Below, one piece after another: positions 13,691-23,988 of a stretch of 39,792 nucleotides of DNA. This stretch comes from an uncultured Eubacteriales bacterium. GTDB taxonomy: Bacteria; Bacillota; Clostridia; Christensenellales; Christensenellaceae. The number at the start of each line of letters is the position of its first letter. Position 1 is the first letter of the stretch. The stretch spans positions 1 through 39,792 of the forward strand of contig CAOKKG010000006.1 of NCBI GenBank assembly GCA_948468985.1, read 5' to 3'. A program made the position numbers and the translations under genes. The notes beneath the pieces are model-generated. The model was not told the DNA's origin, ran no database searches, and worked only from the letters and a program-made list of their open reading frames with translations.

Positions 13691-14878
13691 ATGTCCCGCA
13701 CATCTCCCCGCAAATTGCATATCGAGGCGCTGCGCATCGTCGCCGCGCTGTTCGTCCTCCTCAACCACACGGGCGAAGAGGGCTTCTTTTTGTTCGCCGC
13801 GCAGCCGGCGACTTCCCCGCTTTGTTGGGCATACCTGTCCCTAAGCATCCTGTGCAAGGCAGCTGTGCCGCTGTTTTTCATGGCAAGCGGCGCGTTGCTC
13901 CTGACCGATAGGCGAGAGGAACCGCCGCACGTCACGCTGACCCGGCGCGCCGGGCGCATGGCCGCGGTGCTCCTTCTCACCTCGCTCGGGTATGAAATCT
14001 GGCACTGCCGCCTGTGGGAAACGCCCTTTTCGGTGCTGCACTTTTTGGAAGGGCTGTATCAGGGCAGCATCTGCACGCCGCTGTGGTACCTGTACGCCTA
14101 CCTCGGGATGCTCGTCTGCCTGCCCCTGCTGCGGCGGTTGGCGCAGGGGCTTCGGGACGCGGAATTTCGCTACTGGATCCGCTGCCTGCTCCTGTTCCAG
14201 GGCGTCGTCCCCGTGGCGGCCGCGCTGCTCTGGCCGGACGGTGCGCCGGCAAGCGGGTTTTCGCTCGGCTGGGCGGCCATGCAGGCGGTGTGCTACCCCT
14301 GCCTCGGGTATTTCGCGGAGCACCGCGTGCCGCGGGAGGCGCTGTCCCATAAGGCGATGGGCAAGCTGGCGGCCGGGTGCCTCGCGGGCGTCGGTGTGAG
14401 CGCGGCGCTCACCCTCCTCGCCGCCCGGCGCAGCGGGATATGCACCGAGGCGCAAAGCCAGAGCTTTTTCACGCTGTTTACGCCGCTCTACGCGTTGACG
14501 ATCTACCTCGGACTGCGCCGCCTGTGTTTGCCGCGTCCCGCTGCGGGGGATGTTCTACCCGGGCGGTCGAAGTCGTGTCATGTCGCAGAGGATGTTCTGC
14601 AAAAGAGTTGCGGAGCAGATCCGGATGGCGTACCGCGCACCGTTGCGAGATCCCGCTGGGCGCGGCTGCTCTGCGCCGCGGGCGAGGGCACCTTCTTTCT
14701 CTACCTCTCGCATGTGTGGATCATGAATCTGCCGCTGCTGCGTGCGCTGCGGACGGCGCTTTGCCCGGTGCTGGGCGAGATGGGCGCGACGCTTGCCTAC
14801 CTGATCGCCGTGTTCTTGGTGGGCGACCTCGCCGGGTGGGCGCTGCGGCGCGTGCCCGGGGTGCGCAAGCTGCTGTAG
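13691..14878 (+). CDS. Acyltransferase-3 family membrane protein
   Basis: A 395-residue protein with about ten membrane segments and the acyltransferase-3 (OafA/WecH-like) pattern: LHIEALRIVAALFVLLNHTG with the conserved His in the first helix, KAAVPLFFMASGALLL, a PLWYLYAYLGMLVCLPLL helix in the middle, and GTFFLYLSHVWIMNLPLL near the end. Such proteins acylate a surface sugar or lipid at the membrane. GGAGG stands before the ATG. The loop between the last-but-one helices (about residues 283-325) is unusually long and polar, with three Cys and two similar GATGTTCT segments in its DNA, as if a short sequence had been inserted. It follows the 107-residue unknown protein in one unit. Confidence 0.85.
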   Translation: MSRTSPRKLHIEALRIVAALFVLLNHTGEEGFFLFAAQPATSPLCWAYLSLSILCKAAVPLFFMASGALLLTDRREEPPHVTLTRRAGRMAAVLLLTSLGYEIWHCRLWETPFSVLHFLEGLYQGSICTPLWYLYAYLGMLVCLPLLRRLAQGLRDAEFRYWIRCLLLFQGVVPVAAALLWPDGAPASGFSLGWAAMQAVCYPCLGYFAEHRVPREALSHKAMGKLAAGCLAGVGVSAALTLLAARRSGICTEAQSQSFFTLFTPLYALTIYLGLRRLCLPRPAAGDVLPGRSKSCHVAEDVLQKSCGADPDGVPRTVARSRWARLLCAAGEGTFFLYLSHVWIMNLPLLRALRTALCPVLGEMGATLAYLIAVFLVGDLAGWALRRVPGVRKLL

Positions 14879-15306
14879 GCCGCACTCCGGGGACAGACCG
14901 CGCATCCTGTCAGACATTGCGCGCGGGCCGCCCCGCAAAAGCAAAATGCACAAGTTCCCAACGAAACGCTTTGCCGCGCCGGAGAACATCTCTCCTCGTT
15001 CGCCCCGCTGCGAAAAGCCGTCCGATGGACAAGGCGCCACCCGGTTCCGTCGGAAAAGAGAACATTCGTGAAAGATTTCTGAAGTCGGTGAAGTCACACG
15101 CCACAACCCTCGCCGGGCATTGTACACAGGCAGTCCATTGCCCGCGGGGTATCATAGCCCTTACCCATCCCGGCAAGGCTCGCCGAATCAATACCTTGCC
15201 CGCAGAGTGCAGAAAGCCCTGCCCGGTCAAGGCATCCGGCCTATTTCGGCAAGACCATGCGCGCCCCTTCCGGAGCTTTCCGCGAGCCGGTATATTGCGC
15301 CCACAC
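14879..15306. other. Intergenic stretch, no gene supported
   Basis: About 430 bases between the acyltransferase gene and the terminator of the copper operon. A diverged partial match to the interspersed repeat (ACGAAACGCTTTGCCG near 14953) is visible. A 132-codon minus-strand frame lacks a ribosome binding site and any family resemblance. Confidence 0.5.
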
Positions 15307-15348
15307 AAAAACCCGCCCGCGGGAAGTCGTTCCCGGGACGGATTTTTT
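15307..15348. terminator. Terminator of the copper operon
   Basis: A GC-rich hairpin (CCGCCCGCGGGAA with TTCCCGGGACGG, one bulge) between A5 on the left and T6 on the right. On the minus strand it comes about 90 bases after the copA stop. Confidence 0.7.
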
Positions 15349-15438
15349 GATGTTTTTCTTTATGCGCGACCGTTTGCCTGCGCAATTTTTCAACGCACGC
15401 CATGGCTTTCGCCGCCGGGCATTGCCCCCCGCCGCCGC

Positions 15439-18162
<2,724 letters not shown>

Positions 18163-18383
18163 AACAACTCCTTTCGGCGGATTTTACCGCCGTATTGCCG
18201 CCGCGGGAAGGCTTCCCGTCCGCCGGGGCGCAGGCTGAGCAATGCTACATCCCTACGCACTCCCCCGCCTATGCGCCGCCGACCTTCCTTTGCGGAAGTT
18301 TTCCGTCCGCGAAGATGCCAAATGCCCTCTTTGCGGGTAGGCCGGATGCGCCCTGCCTGGCCGCTTTCCCGCCGCGCGCCGCG

Positions 18384-18650
18384 TCAGTCCTTCTTGCCGA
18401 ACAGGCGAACGAACAGGCCGGCCTTTTGGTATTCCTCCGTGCGGATGCCGCCCACGGTGTATCCCGCCGCCTCGATCGCCGCCTGGAGCTTTGCCTCGTC
18501 AATAGGCGCCTCCGCAAGGATGACCGTCTCGCCCTTTGCGTGCGAGGAGGTGACCTTTTTCACGGGGAACGCGCCCCGCACCGCGTCGTTGACATGCGCC
18601 TCGCACATGCCGCACTGCATGCCGTCTACCTGTAGCGTTATCTTCTGCAT
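18384..18650 (-). CDS. HMA-domain copper chaperone (CopZ-like)
   Basis: An 88-residue protein: an HMA fold (KITLQVDGMQCGMCEAHVND, with the metal-binding C-G-M-C pair; VKKVTSSHAKGETVIL; AAIEAAGYTVGGI) followed by a short tail RTEEYQKAGLFVRLFGKKD that free CopZ proteins usually lack. It should carry Cu(I) in the cytosol to CopA. AAGGAG lies 8 bases before the ATG. It is the middle gene of the operon, 95 bp after csoR and 221 bp before copA; I see no gene in that second gap. Confidence 0.9.
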   Translation of the reverse strand: MQKITLQVDGMQCGMCEAHVNDAVRGAFPVKKVTSSHAKGETVILAEAPIDEAKLQAAIEAAGYTVGGIRTEEYQKAGLFVRLFGKKD

Positions 18651-18745
18651 AACCGTTTCTCCTTATGCTAAATTTTGTATGTCAGGCCGCCTTTGGCGCT
18701 TCCCGCAACCTCTCCGGGCACCGCGCGCCGCCCCCGGCCGAGTGT

Positions 18746-19009
18746 TCACTTCAAAATCTTGTCCAGCACCGAGTATAATTCCGCCATCTTTTGCTGGCTA
18801 TCGCCCATCTCCACCGCGCGGTTGACGCACATCTCCATGTGCGCCTTCAAGATCTCCTTGTTCGCGCGGTTGAGCACCGCCTGCGCCGCCAAAATCTGGT
18901 TGGAGATGTCGATGCAGTACCGATCCTCCTCCACCATGCGCAGGATGCCGTCCAACTGCCCCTTTGCCGTCTTTAGGAGCTTTTCCACCTTTGCCCGATC
19001 TGCCTTCAC
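18746..19009 (-). CDS. csoR: CsoR-family copper-sensing repressor
   Basis: An 87-residue all-helical repressor of the CsoR/RcnR family. The copper ligands of the C-H-C signature are visible: Cys32 in RYCIDIS, His57 and Cys61 in KAHMEMC. The KGQLDGILRMVEEDRYC segment with basic residues forms the DNA-facing helix. Apo-CsoR blocks the operon promoter and leaves it on binding Cu(I). I chose the GTG at 19007-19009 because AAGGAGG stands 5 bases upstream; the ORF extends further but without a ribosome binding site. It is first in csoR - HMA chaperone - copA, behind a consensus promoter and a GC-rich palindromic operator, with a leader of about 220 bases. Confidence 0.93.
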   Translation of the reverse strand: MKADRAKVEKLLKTAKGQLDGILRMVEEDRYCIDISNQILAAQAVLNRANKEILKAHMEMCVNRAVEMGDSQQKMAELYSVLDKILK

Positions 19010-19207
19010 CGCGTCCTCCTTTTGCCCGATAGAGAGAAAGCTGCCCCGCGCGTTTACTTGGGCGGCATGCCCCCTTTGGCGGGATGTTCCCCTTGGCAGC
19101 GCGCCTGCGTTTGCAAAATGCCTGCGTGGGCGATGCGCCCGCCTAGGCAATCTACTCGCTCCAACGAGCAACCTCTGCCGCCAGAGGTTCTCCCCACTCG
19201 AGCATAG

Positions 19208-19224
19208 CACCCCCCTGGGGGGTG
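19208..19224 (-). promoter_or_regulatory. CsoR operator
   Basis: CACCCCCCTGGGGGGTG is a perfect 17-bp palindrome just downstream of the expected transcription start (near 19230). G/C-run dyads of this kind are typical CsoR targets. A second half-site GCACCCCCC lies in the promoter spacer (near 19245-19253). Confidence 0.8.
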
Positions 19225-19236
19225 GTGTCTATGCAT

Positions 19237-19265
19237 AGCATACTGCACCCCCCGCGGTTTGTCAA
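19237..19265 (-). promoter_or_regulatory. Promoter of the csoR-copA operon
   Basis: On the minus strand TTGACA (19260-19265), a 17-bp spacer and TATGCT (19237-19242). Confidence 0.88.
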
Positions 19266-19580
19266 GCGAGCCGCGCGAAAAACGAAACCTTTCGTGCGGC
19301 GGCAAGATGCCGTGTTCGCGGCAGGCGTTTGGACAACCACGGATAACCCACCCTGCCCGCTCTATCGCGAAAACCCCTTCCGCAAAATGCCCGCGGCAGG
19401 CGTTTGGACGATATTTCCTTGTCCATGTGCCGGGGCGCGGCAGGCAGGCAACGCCGCTTTCTACCTGCGCCGCGTTTCCTCTGCCGAACGGCCTTTCCCG
19501 CATCCATATCTTTGTAGGTGATAGGTGCATTGGACCTGCGCCGCGCTTTCCGCCGCCTCCCCCGCCGGAGAGGCGCGCCC
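19266..19580. other. Intergenic stretch with a 17-bp direct repeat
   Basis: No gene is supported. GCGGCAGGCGTTTGGAC occurs at 19318-19334 and 19393-19409 (75 bp apart), each preceded by a diverged AAGATGCC/AAAATGCC. It separates the copper operon promoter from the end of the phage-type module. Confidence 0.6.
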
Positions 19581-19895
19581 TTATCCGAGCAGGATGACGC
19601 CGCTTTGCGGCTCGTCCTCGTCCTTTGCCTTTTTTGCGCCCTCTGCCGCCGGGGCGGGCATCCCATACAGGTCGCGCACCACGCCCGTCATCTCGCGCAG
19701 CGTCGCGGCCATCTCCTTCATAGCCTTGCTATCCGCCTTGCGGAGCGTGACCTCGGTGGGCGGCTGGTCGCCCTTGCCGCCATAGACATAGCGATAGAAC
19801 TGATCCTCGTCGGCCAGCGCGCGCTTCATCGCGCCGACAAAGTCCTTCGCCGTCTGCTGCAGCTCGCCAAGCTGCTGTGATTCCCTTCGCTTCAT
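19581..19895 (-). CDS. Small phage-type protein of unknown function
   Basis: A 104-residue charged, helical protein (LGELQQTAKDFVGAMKRALA, LRKADSKAMKEMAATLREM, then a linker and a QSGVILLG end). The LRKADSKAMKEM pattern and the hydrophobic end resemble small proteins that I recall from prophage regions near the packaging genes; the resemblance is from memory and the function is unknown. GGAGGAG stands just before the ATG at 19893-19895; the longer frame upstream is not protein-like. It follows the other three genes of the module on the same strand after a gap of 377 bases. Confidence 0.7.
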   Translation of the reverse strand: MKRRESQQLGELQQTAKDFVGAMKRALADEDQFYRYVYGGKGDQPPTEVTLRKADSKAMKEMAATLREMTGVVRDLYGMPAPAAEGAKKAKDEDEPQSGVILLG

Positions 19896-20272
19896 ACTTC
19901 TCCTCCCCCTGGAGTATTTGATTTTGCGCCCAGCCGCAGGCAGGCCGCCAATGCCCACTCTAAAAAGCCTGCCCCGCCGAGCATTTTCCCCATCCGCCCA
20001 GCACTTTTCGGGCATGGTATGGGCATCCCCCCCCCCGCGGTGAATAGGCTTTCCGCCGCCTTCCCCGGCGGCTGCTCCGCCATTTTGGCAAAGGATGCCC
20101 CCCATTCCGCCCTTTTTCCCCGCCGCCTGCCGCCGGGGTTGTGTCTTTTTCCCGCCGGGGATTTTTGATTGCGGCATGTCACGGATATAGGCTGTGGGCT
20201 CCACCGCCTTATGGGTAGCATCGGCGTATCCCGCCGTTCACAAACGCATGGCCCTGCCACGCTTCCTGCGCC
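19896..20272. other. Intergenic stretch inside the phage-type module
   Basis: About 380 bases with no supported gene. It holds a run of ten C (20027-20036). An excised or degraded gene may have stood here, but no fragment is recognisable. Confidence 0.45.
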
Positions 20273-20491
20273 TTACTGTCCGTACTTCATCTCGGCCGCA
20301 CTGGCGAGCGGGCAGCGCCGGAAATGGTACCGCGCGCAGATTTCCTCCTGCCAGGCCGTCTTTTGCTGCGTCTTTGCGAAGCGCATGGTCGTCGTGCTCC
20401 CCCAGGTGCAGCCCTCGCAGGTCAGGGTCTTGTCGTTTTCCCGCAGATAGAAGGGGCATACCGTCGTCGCGCCCCCGGTGTAGTGGCTCAT
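20273..20491 (-). CDS. Small Cys-containing phage-type protein
   Basis: A 72-residue protein with CPFYLRENDKTLTCEG near the N-terminus and CARYHFRRCPLA near the C-terminus; the four Cys spaced C-x11-C ... C-x7-C look like a zinc site. Proteins with this CPFY...CEG start and a cys-pro end are, as I recall, common small genes in prophages of Firmicutes. Its ATG overlaps the stop codon of the replication protein gene by ATGA, so the two are translationally coupled. The exact role is unknown; DNA or RNA binding is a fair guess. Confidence 0.72.
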   Translation of the reverse strand: MSHYTGGATTVCPFYLRENDKTLTCEGCTWGSTTTMRFAKTQQKTAWQEEICARYHFRRCPLASAAEMKYGQ

Positions 20492-21825
20492 ATTTCCTCC
20501 TGTTCTGCCCGCAAAAGGGCCTCGATTGGGTCATTGACCATCCGCAAAAGCTCCTGTTCCCGCCGGCTGGGCGGTCCGGTGCCTCCCTCGTCCACCGGCG
20601 GCGGGAGGGGCGTCTCCTCCCACCGGTGGTCGGCCAGCCAATTTGCGGCGCGCGGAACAAAGCGCCCCCGTTCCTTGCGCCAGTTCTCGTTTTTGCATTG
20701 CTCCGCCAGGGCCGCAAGCAGCGTTTTCTGCTGCAAATAGGCCTCCTCGCGCAGATACGCCTCGAGCGCCTCGGCGCGCCCCGCCTTTTTGGGATATTTT
20801 TCCCAGAATTCAGAAAAAGCCTCTCGCGCTCGCGCGCCTTCTGTGGCTCCCGCAGGGGCCGCAGGGATTGTGTGCAGATTGGATTTGCGAGAGCGAGTTG
20901 GATTCCGATTCGGATTCGGATTCGGATTGGGATTGGATTCGGATTCTAGCCGCAATCTGTTCCGTTCTGCGGCAGACTGCGGCAGGTCGCGGCATTCTGC
21001 GGCAGGTCGCGGCAGGTCGCAGCATTCTGCGGCAGGTCGCGGCAGGTCGCGGCATTCTGCGGCAGGTCGCGCTATGGCGAAGTTTGCCTGTGCGCCAGAC
21101 TGCCCCGGCATCGCACCCGGAGGAACTTGGACGGAACCCGCCATATAATATGGACGGTTTTCCGCCGGCGCGTTGCCGTGTGCGCCGAACTCTCCCCCGG
21201 CAGGATCGCCCCAGACAGTCCCGCCCGGCAACGCCGCCTGTGCATCCCCCGCATTGCCGGGAAGCATCTCCGCCACCTGCCCCGCGTCCGCGGTTTGCGT
21301 CGGCGAAACATGCGCTGCGACATGGCCCGGCCGCATCGCCGCCCCTGTCCCCGCTTGGGGCGATGCCACCTGCCCCGCGGCAGTCCCTTCCGGCAGGGCG
21401 CCTGCTGGCAAAACCACTTGTCCGCTTTCCGCATTGCCGGGAAGCGCATCCGCGGCGTGATACGCCAGCGAGATGCCCCGGCTCGCCTCGGCCGCGTCCG
21501 GCGGCGCGGGGTATTTGCTGCGCTGCGTGCGGATGCGCTGATGCTCGCCCCAGCCGCGCATCTGGATGTATTCCTTGCCCGCCACCGCATAGCGCAAGAC
21601 GAGCCCCTCGCGCTCCAGCGCCGCGATGGCCGCGCGCATCTGCTCTGCGCCGACATCCCGCCGCGTGACGAACAGGCGCGAGCACAGCACATTGGCCCGC
21701 CCGTCCATCCGGCCGAAGTCGTCGCAATTGACGATGAGCCGCGCCAGCACCGTTTCCTCAAACGGCGTCAGGCGGTCGATCGTCTCGCTCGCACACCAGC
21801 TTTCCCGTATCAGTCGATCCGGCAT
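20488..21825 (-). CDS. Phage-type replication initiation/organiser protein
   Basis: A 445-residue protein. The N-terminal 120 residues are a winged-helix domain of the kind found in phage replication proteins (IRESWCASETIDRLTPFEET, VNCDDFGRMDGRANVLCSRL, YIQMRGWGEHQRIRTQRSKY). The last 130 resemble the C-terminal domain seen in the same proteins (FSEFWEKYPKKAGRAEALEA, then RFVPRAANWLADHRWEE). Between them is a long low-complexity linker with a 30-bp tandem repeat (PAAECRDLPR units) and a SESNPNPNPNPN run. Such proteins bind the phage origin and recruit a helicase or its loader. The ATG at 21823-21825 follows a GGAGGAAGAGG stretch. It overlaps both neighbours, as in phage operons. Confidence 0.82.
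   Translation of the reverse strand: MPDRLIRESWCASETIDRLTPFEETVLARLIVNCDDFGRMDGRANVLCSRLFVTRRDVGAEQMRAAIAALEREGLVLRYAVAGKEYIQMRGWGEHQRIRTQRSKYPAPPDAAEASRGISLAYHAADALPGNAESGQVVLPAGALPEGTAAGQVASPQAGTGAAMRPGHVAAHVSPTQTADAGQVAEMLPGNAGDAQAALPGGTVWGDPAGGEFGAHGNAPAENRPYYMAGSVQVPPGAMPGQSGAQANFAIARPAAECRDLPRPAAECCDLPRPAAECRDLPQSAAERNRLRLESESNPNPNPNPNRNPTRSRKSNLHTIPAAPAGATEGARAREAFSEFWEKYPKKAGRAEALEAYLREEAYLQQKTLLAALAEQCKNENWRKERGRFVPRAANWLADHRWEETPLPPPVDEGGTGPPSRREQELLRMVNDPIEALLRAEQEEI
20971..21070 (-). repeat. 30-bp tandem repeat in the replication gene
   Basis: Three 30-bp units (20971-21000, 21001-21030, 21031-21060) and part of a fourth, built on GGCAGGTCGCGGCAGGTCGC. Each encodes a 10-residue unit. 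Next to it (20899-20946) the hexamer CGGATT is repeated about eight times. Confidence 0.85.
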
Positions 21826-21908
21826 TCCTCTTCCTCCCCTTCCCCAGGCTGCACGCAGTGCATGCAGGCATTGCATTCCCGATTGCCAAACAGGCAGCTC
21901 ATCGCCAT
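21810..21908 (-). CDS. Cys-rich mini-protein (32 residues), phage-type
   Basis: A short ORF with GGAGG 7 bases before its ATG. The product MAMSCLFGNRECNACMHC continues with an acidic tail and has five Cys, four of them (CxxxxxxCxxCxxC) positioned like a zinc knuckle. Mini-genes of this type often stand in front of replication genes in prophages, as I recall. Its stop codon lies 16 bases inside the replication gene, and it is the first gene behind the promoter at 21933-21961. It is small, but the start site, the Cys pattern and the overlap make it likely to be real. Confidence 0.65.
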   Translation of the reverse strand: MAMSCLFGNRECNACMHCVQPGEGEEEECRID

Positions 21909-21932
21909 GGCCCGTCCTCCTTTGGTGCCCTC

Positions 21933-21961
21933 ATTCTACCAATCTGCGCGGGCGATGACCA
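21933..21961 (-). promoter_or_regulatory. Promoter of the phage-type module
   Basis: On the minus strand TGGTCA (21956-21961), a 17-bp spacer and TAGAAT (21933-21938). Confidence 0.55.
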
Positions 21962-21969
21962 TTATTTTT

Positions 21970-21996
21970 CCCTAACACTTGGCGCAAGTGTAAGGG
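21970..21996. promoter_or_regulatory. 27-bp operator-like palindrome between divergent promoters
   Basis: Arms CCCT-A-ACACTTG (21970-21981) and CAAGTGT-A-AGGG (21985-21996) around GCG, perfect except for one A/A mismatch in each arm. It lies 9 bp upstream of the minus-strand -35 and 20 bp upstream of the plus-strand -35, a position from which one regulator could act on both promoters. Confidence 0.7.
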
Positions 21997-22015
21997 TTTA
22001 TTTACCCCGCTGTCT

Positions 22016-22044
22016 TTGCAAACGCGGGGAAAACGCGATATAAT
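22016..22044 (+). promoter_or_regulatory. Promoter of the clostripain-like lipoprotein gene
   Basis: TTGCAA (22016-22021), a 17-bp spacer and a perfect TATAAT (22039-22044). Confidence 0.85.
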
Positions 22045-22114
22045 GAGAAAAATTCCCGCAGCAAAAAAGCGCCCCCGAGGGACGCCTGTTTTGCCTTTGG
22101 AAAGGAGCTTTTTC

Positions 22115-23959
22115 ATGTTTCCTGCTTCCCGCGCGCGCCGCCGGGCCGCGCTGCTGCTCGCCGCCCTGTTCCTGGCCGCGATGTTTGCCGCCTGCGGGCG
22201 GATCGACACCCATTCCACCCTGCCCTCCTCTCTGCTGCCGGAGGCCGCGCACAGCCGCGCCTACTACACCAACATCCTGGGGAGCGGCAAGGACAAGTGG
22301 GACATCCTCGTCTACCTGAACGCCGCGGGCGCAGAGGACGCCGCGCTCGCCTCCAAGACGCTTGCCGAGCTGTTGTCCTTCGAGGCGGATGACCGCCTGA
22401 CCGTCACGGTCGAGGTGTTCGGGACGGAGGACTGGCAGGGCGACTTCGTCTCGTCGCTGTCCGACCGCATCCGCATTTCAAAAAACGGCGTGCAGACGGC
22501 GGCCTATACGGGCTCTGCCGACCGGGGGAGCGCCGCGCACCTATCCGAATTCGTGACCGACACGCTTTCGGACAGCAAAGCCAACCGCCGCGCCCTGTTT
22601 TTGTGGGGGGACAACCCGCTTTCCGCGGCAGAGCTTGCGGAGGCGCTCAAGGATGCAAAGCTCGACCTCTTGGCGCTCAACACGCAGCCCGCCCATGCGT
22701 TTGAGGACGCCTATGTCCTGCGCGACGCGGCAGACCACCTGATCGCCGCCGCGGGCGAGACCGCTGTGCCCTGGGACTATGCGGGACTATTGTCCTTCTT
22801 AGAGCAGAATCCCTCCGCCCTCGTGCGCGACCTCGCGCGGCAGGTGCAGGGTGGCATGGCCGCCCACCCGGTCTTTGCCGCCATGGGGCGGGAGGCGGAC
22901 ATCTTCTGTGCCGACCTCACGCGCATAGAGGCCGTCGCGGGAGAGCTTTCCGGGCTGTTCGCGGAATCCGCCGCCGGGGTGCGGGAGGGCAAGTTCCTGG
23001 GCATCGCCCAGGCCCGCGCCGCCGCCAGCCTCTCCCGTACGCGCGTCAACCTGCGCGCCTTTGCGGGGGCGAATGCCTGCGCGCATTCCGCGCCGCTCGT
23101 CGAGGCGCTGGACGCCTGCCTCGCCTATACCTCCCGGGAGGGCCTGTCCTTTAGCCTCTACCTCCCCGAGGGCGTGGGGGCGGACCCGGACTTTGCCGCC
23201 GCGCTGTCGCGCTATGCCGCCGCGGGGCTGTCCTACACGGAATTTTTGCCGGCCTACCTGACCGCGGCTGCCGTGCAGGCGGGGGTGGACGCCGGGGCGG
23301 AGTCCTGGTACCTGGCCGAGGTCGCCCAGGTCTATCCGGCCGCCGATGCGAAATACCCCTCGGAGGAGGTGCCGCTTGCGCTCTCGGCAGGGCAGTTCGT
23401 GCTCGCGCTTTCCGAGGCGGAGGCGCACACCGTCGCCCGGGCGCAGCTCTATGCCTTTGCGGACACGGGGGAACACTACCTGCTGCTCGGCGAATCGCCG
23501 GTCACGCAGCGGGATGCGGAGGGCCGCCTGTGGGCGATGGCCGGGCAGGACGAATGGCTGTGCATCAACGCGCAACCCGTCTGCCGCTTCGCCTATGTGG
23601 GCGCGGACGGGGCGGAGCGCTTCCTCGTCCCCTGCCGCCGGAACGGGGCGGAGGCGCAGCTGCTCGTGAGCGGAGAGGAGGCCGCCTGGGCGATCACGGC
23701 GGCCGGGCCCTTTTCCGACGCGCAGGCGATCGCACCGGGCGACCTGTTGGAATTCCTCTACCCCCGCTATGCGTATGACGGCACGCCGCTCGAGACAGCG
23801 GCCTATGGCTACAAGGTTGCCGTGTCCGCCGCCTTACAGGTCTCTGCCGGGCAGGTAGACATCGGCGATGTGTTCCTCTGCTGCACGCTCACCGACCTCA
23901 CGGGGCGGCAGGTCACGGGCGCGCGCGTCAACCTGCGCAACGCGATCATGGAGGGGTGA
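22115..23959 (+). CDS. Clostripain-like (C11-fold) lipoprotein lacking the catalytic dyad
   Basis: A 614-residue exported lipoprotein: a basic start, a hydrophobic stretch and a lipobox ending at Cys27 (LAAMFAACG). The middle resembles family C11 cysteine peptidases: WDILVYLNAAGAED, then LSEFVTDTLSDSKANRRALFLWGDNPLS, then LDLLALNTQP and YVLRDAADHLIAAAGETAVP with WDYAGLLSFL. In clostripain the second segment reads WDHGGG with the catalytic His, and the third ends in DACLM with the catalytic Cys. Here they read W164-G-D-N-P and ALNTQP, so both catalytic residues are gone. It probably binds rather than cleaves a ligand at the cell surface. AAAGGAG lies 7 bases before the ATG; it is monocistronic. 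Confidence 0.75.
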   Translation: MFPASRARRRAALLLAALFLAAMFAACGRIDTHSTLPSSLLPEAAHSRAYYTNILGSGKDKWDILVYLNAAGAEDAALASKTLAELLSFEADDRLTVTVEVFGTEDWQGDFVSSLSDRIRISKNGVQTAAYTGSADRGSAAHLSEFVTDTLSDSKANRRALFLWGDNPLSAAELAEALKDAKLDLLALNTQPAHAFEDAYVLRDAADHLIAAAGETAVPWDYAGLLSFLEQNPSALVRDLARQVQGGMAAHPVFAAMGREADIFCADLTRIEAVAGELSGLFAESAAGVREGKFLGIAQARAAASLSRTRVNLRAFAGANACAHSAPLVEALDACLAYTSREGLSFSLYLPEGVGADPDFAAALSRYAAAGLSYTEFLPAYLTAAAVQAGVDAGAESWYLAEVAQVYPAADAKYPSEEVPLALSAGQFVLALSEAEAHTVARAQLYAFADTGEHYLLLGESPVTQRDAEGRLWAMAGQDEWLCINAQPVCRFAYVGADGAERFLVPCRRNGAEAQLLVSGEEAAWAITAAGPFSDAQAIAPGDLLEFLYPRYAYDGTPLETAAYGYKVAVSAALQVSAGQVDIGDVFLCCTLTDLTGRQVTGARVNLRNAIMEG

Positions 23960-23988
23960 GAAAGGCGGAGGCATCCGTGCGGCGCTGT

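Noticed and set aside
14910..15308. A 132-codon minus-strand frame between acyltransferase and copA
   Set aside because: It starts with TTG without a Shine-Dalgarno site and covers the terminator side of the copper operon; the product resembles nothing.
20971..21070. Regular 30-bp repeats as a possible CRISPR array
   Set aside because: The units are directly adjacent without unique spacers and lie in frame in a coding sequence.
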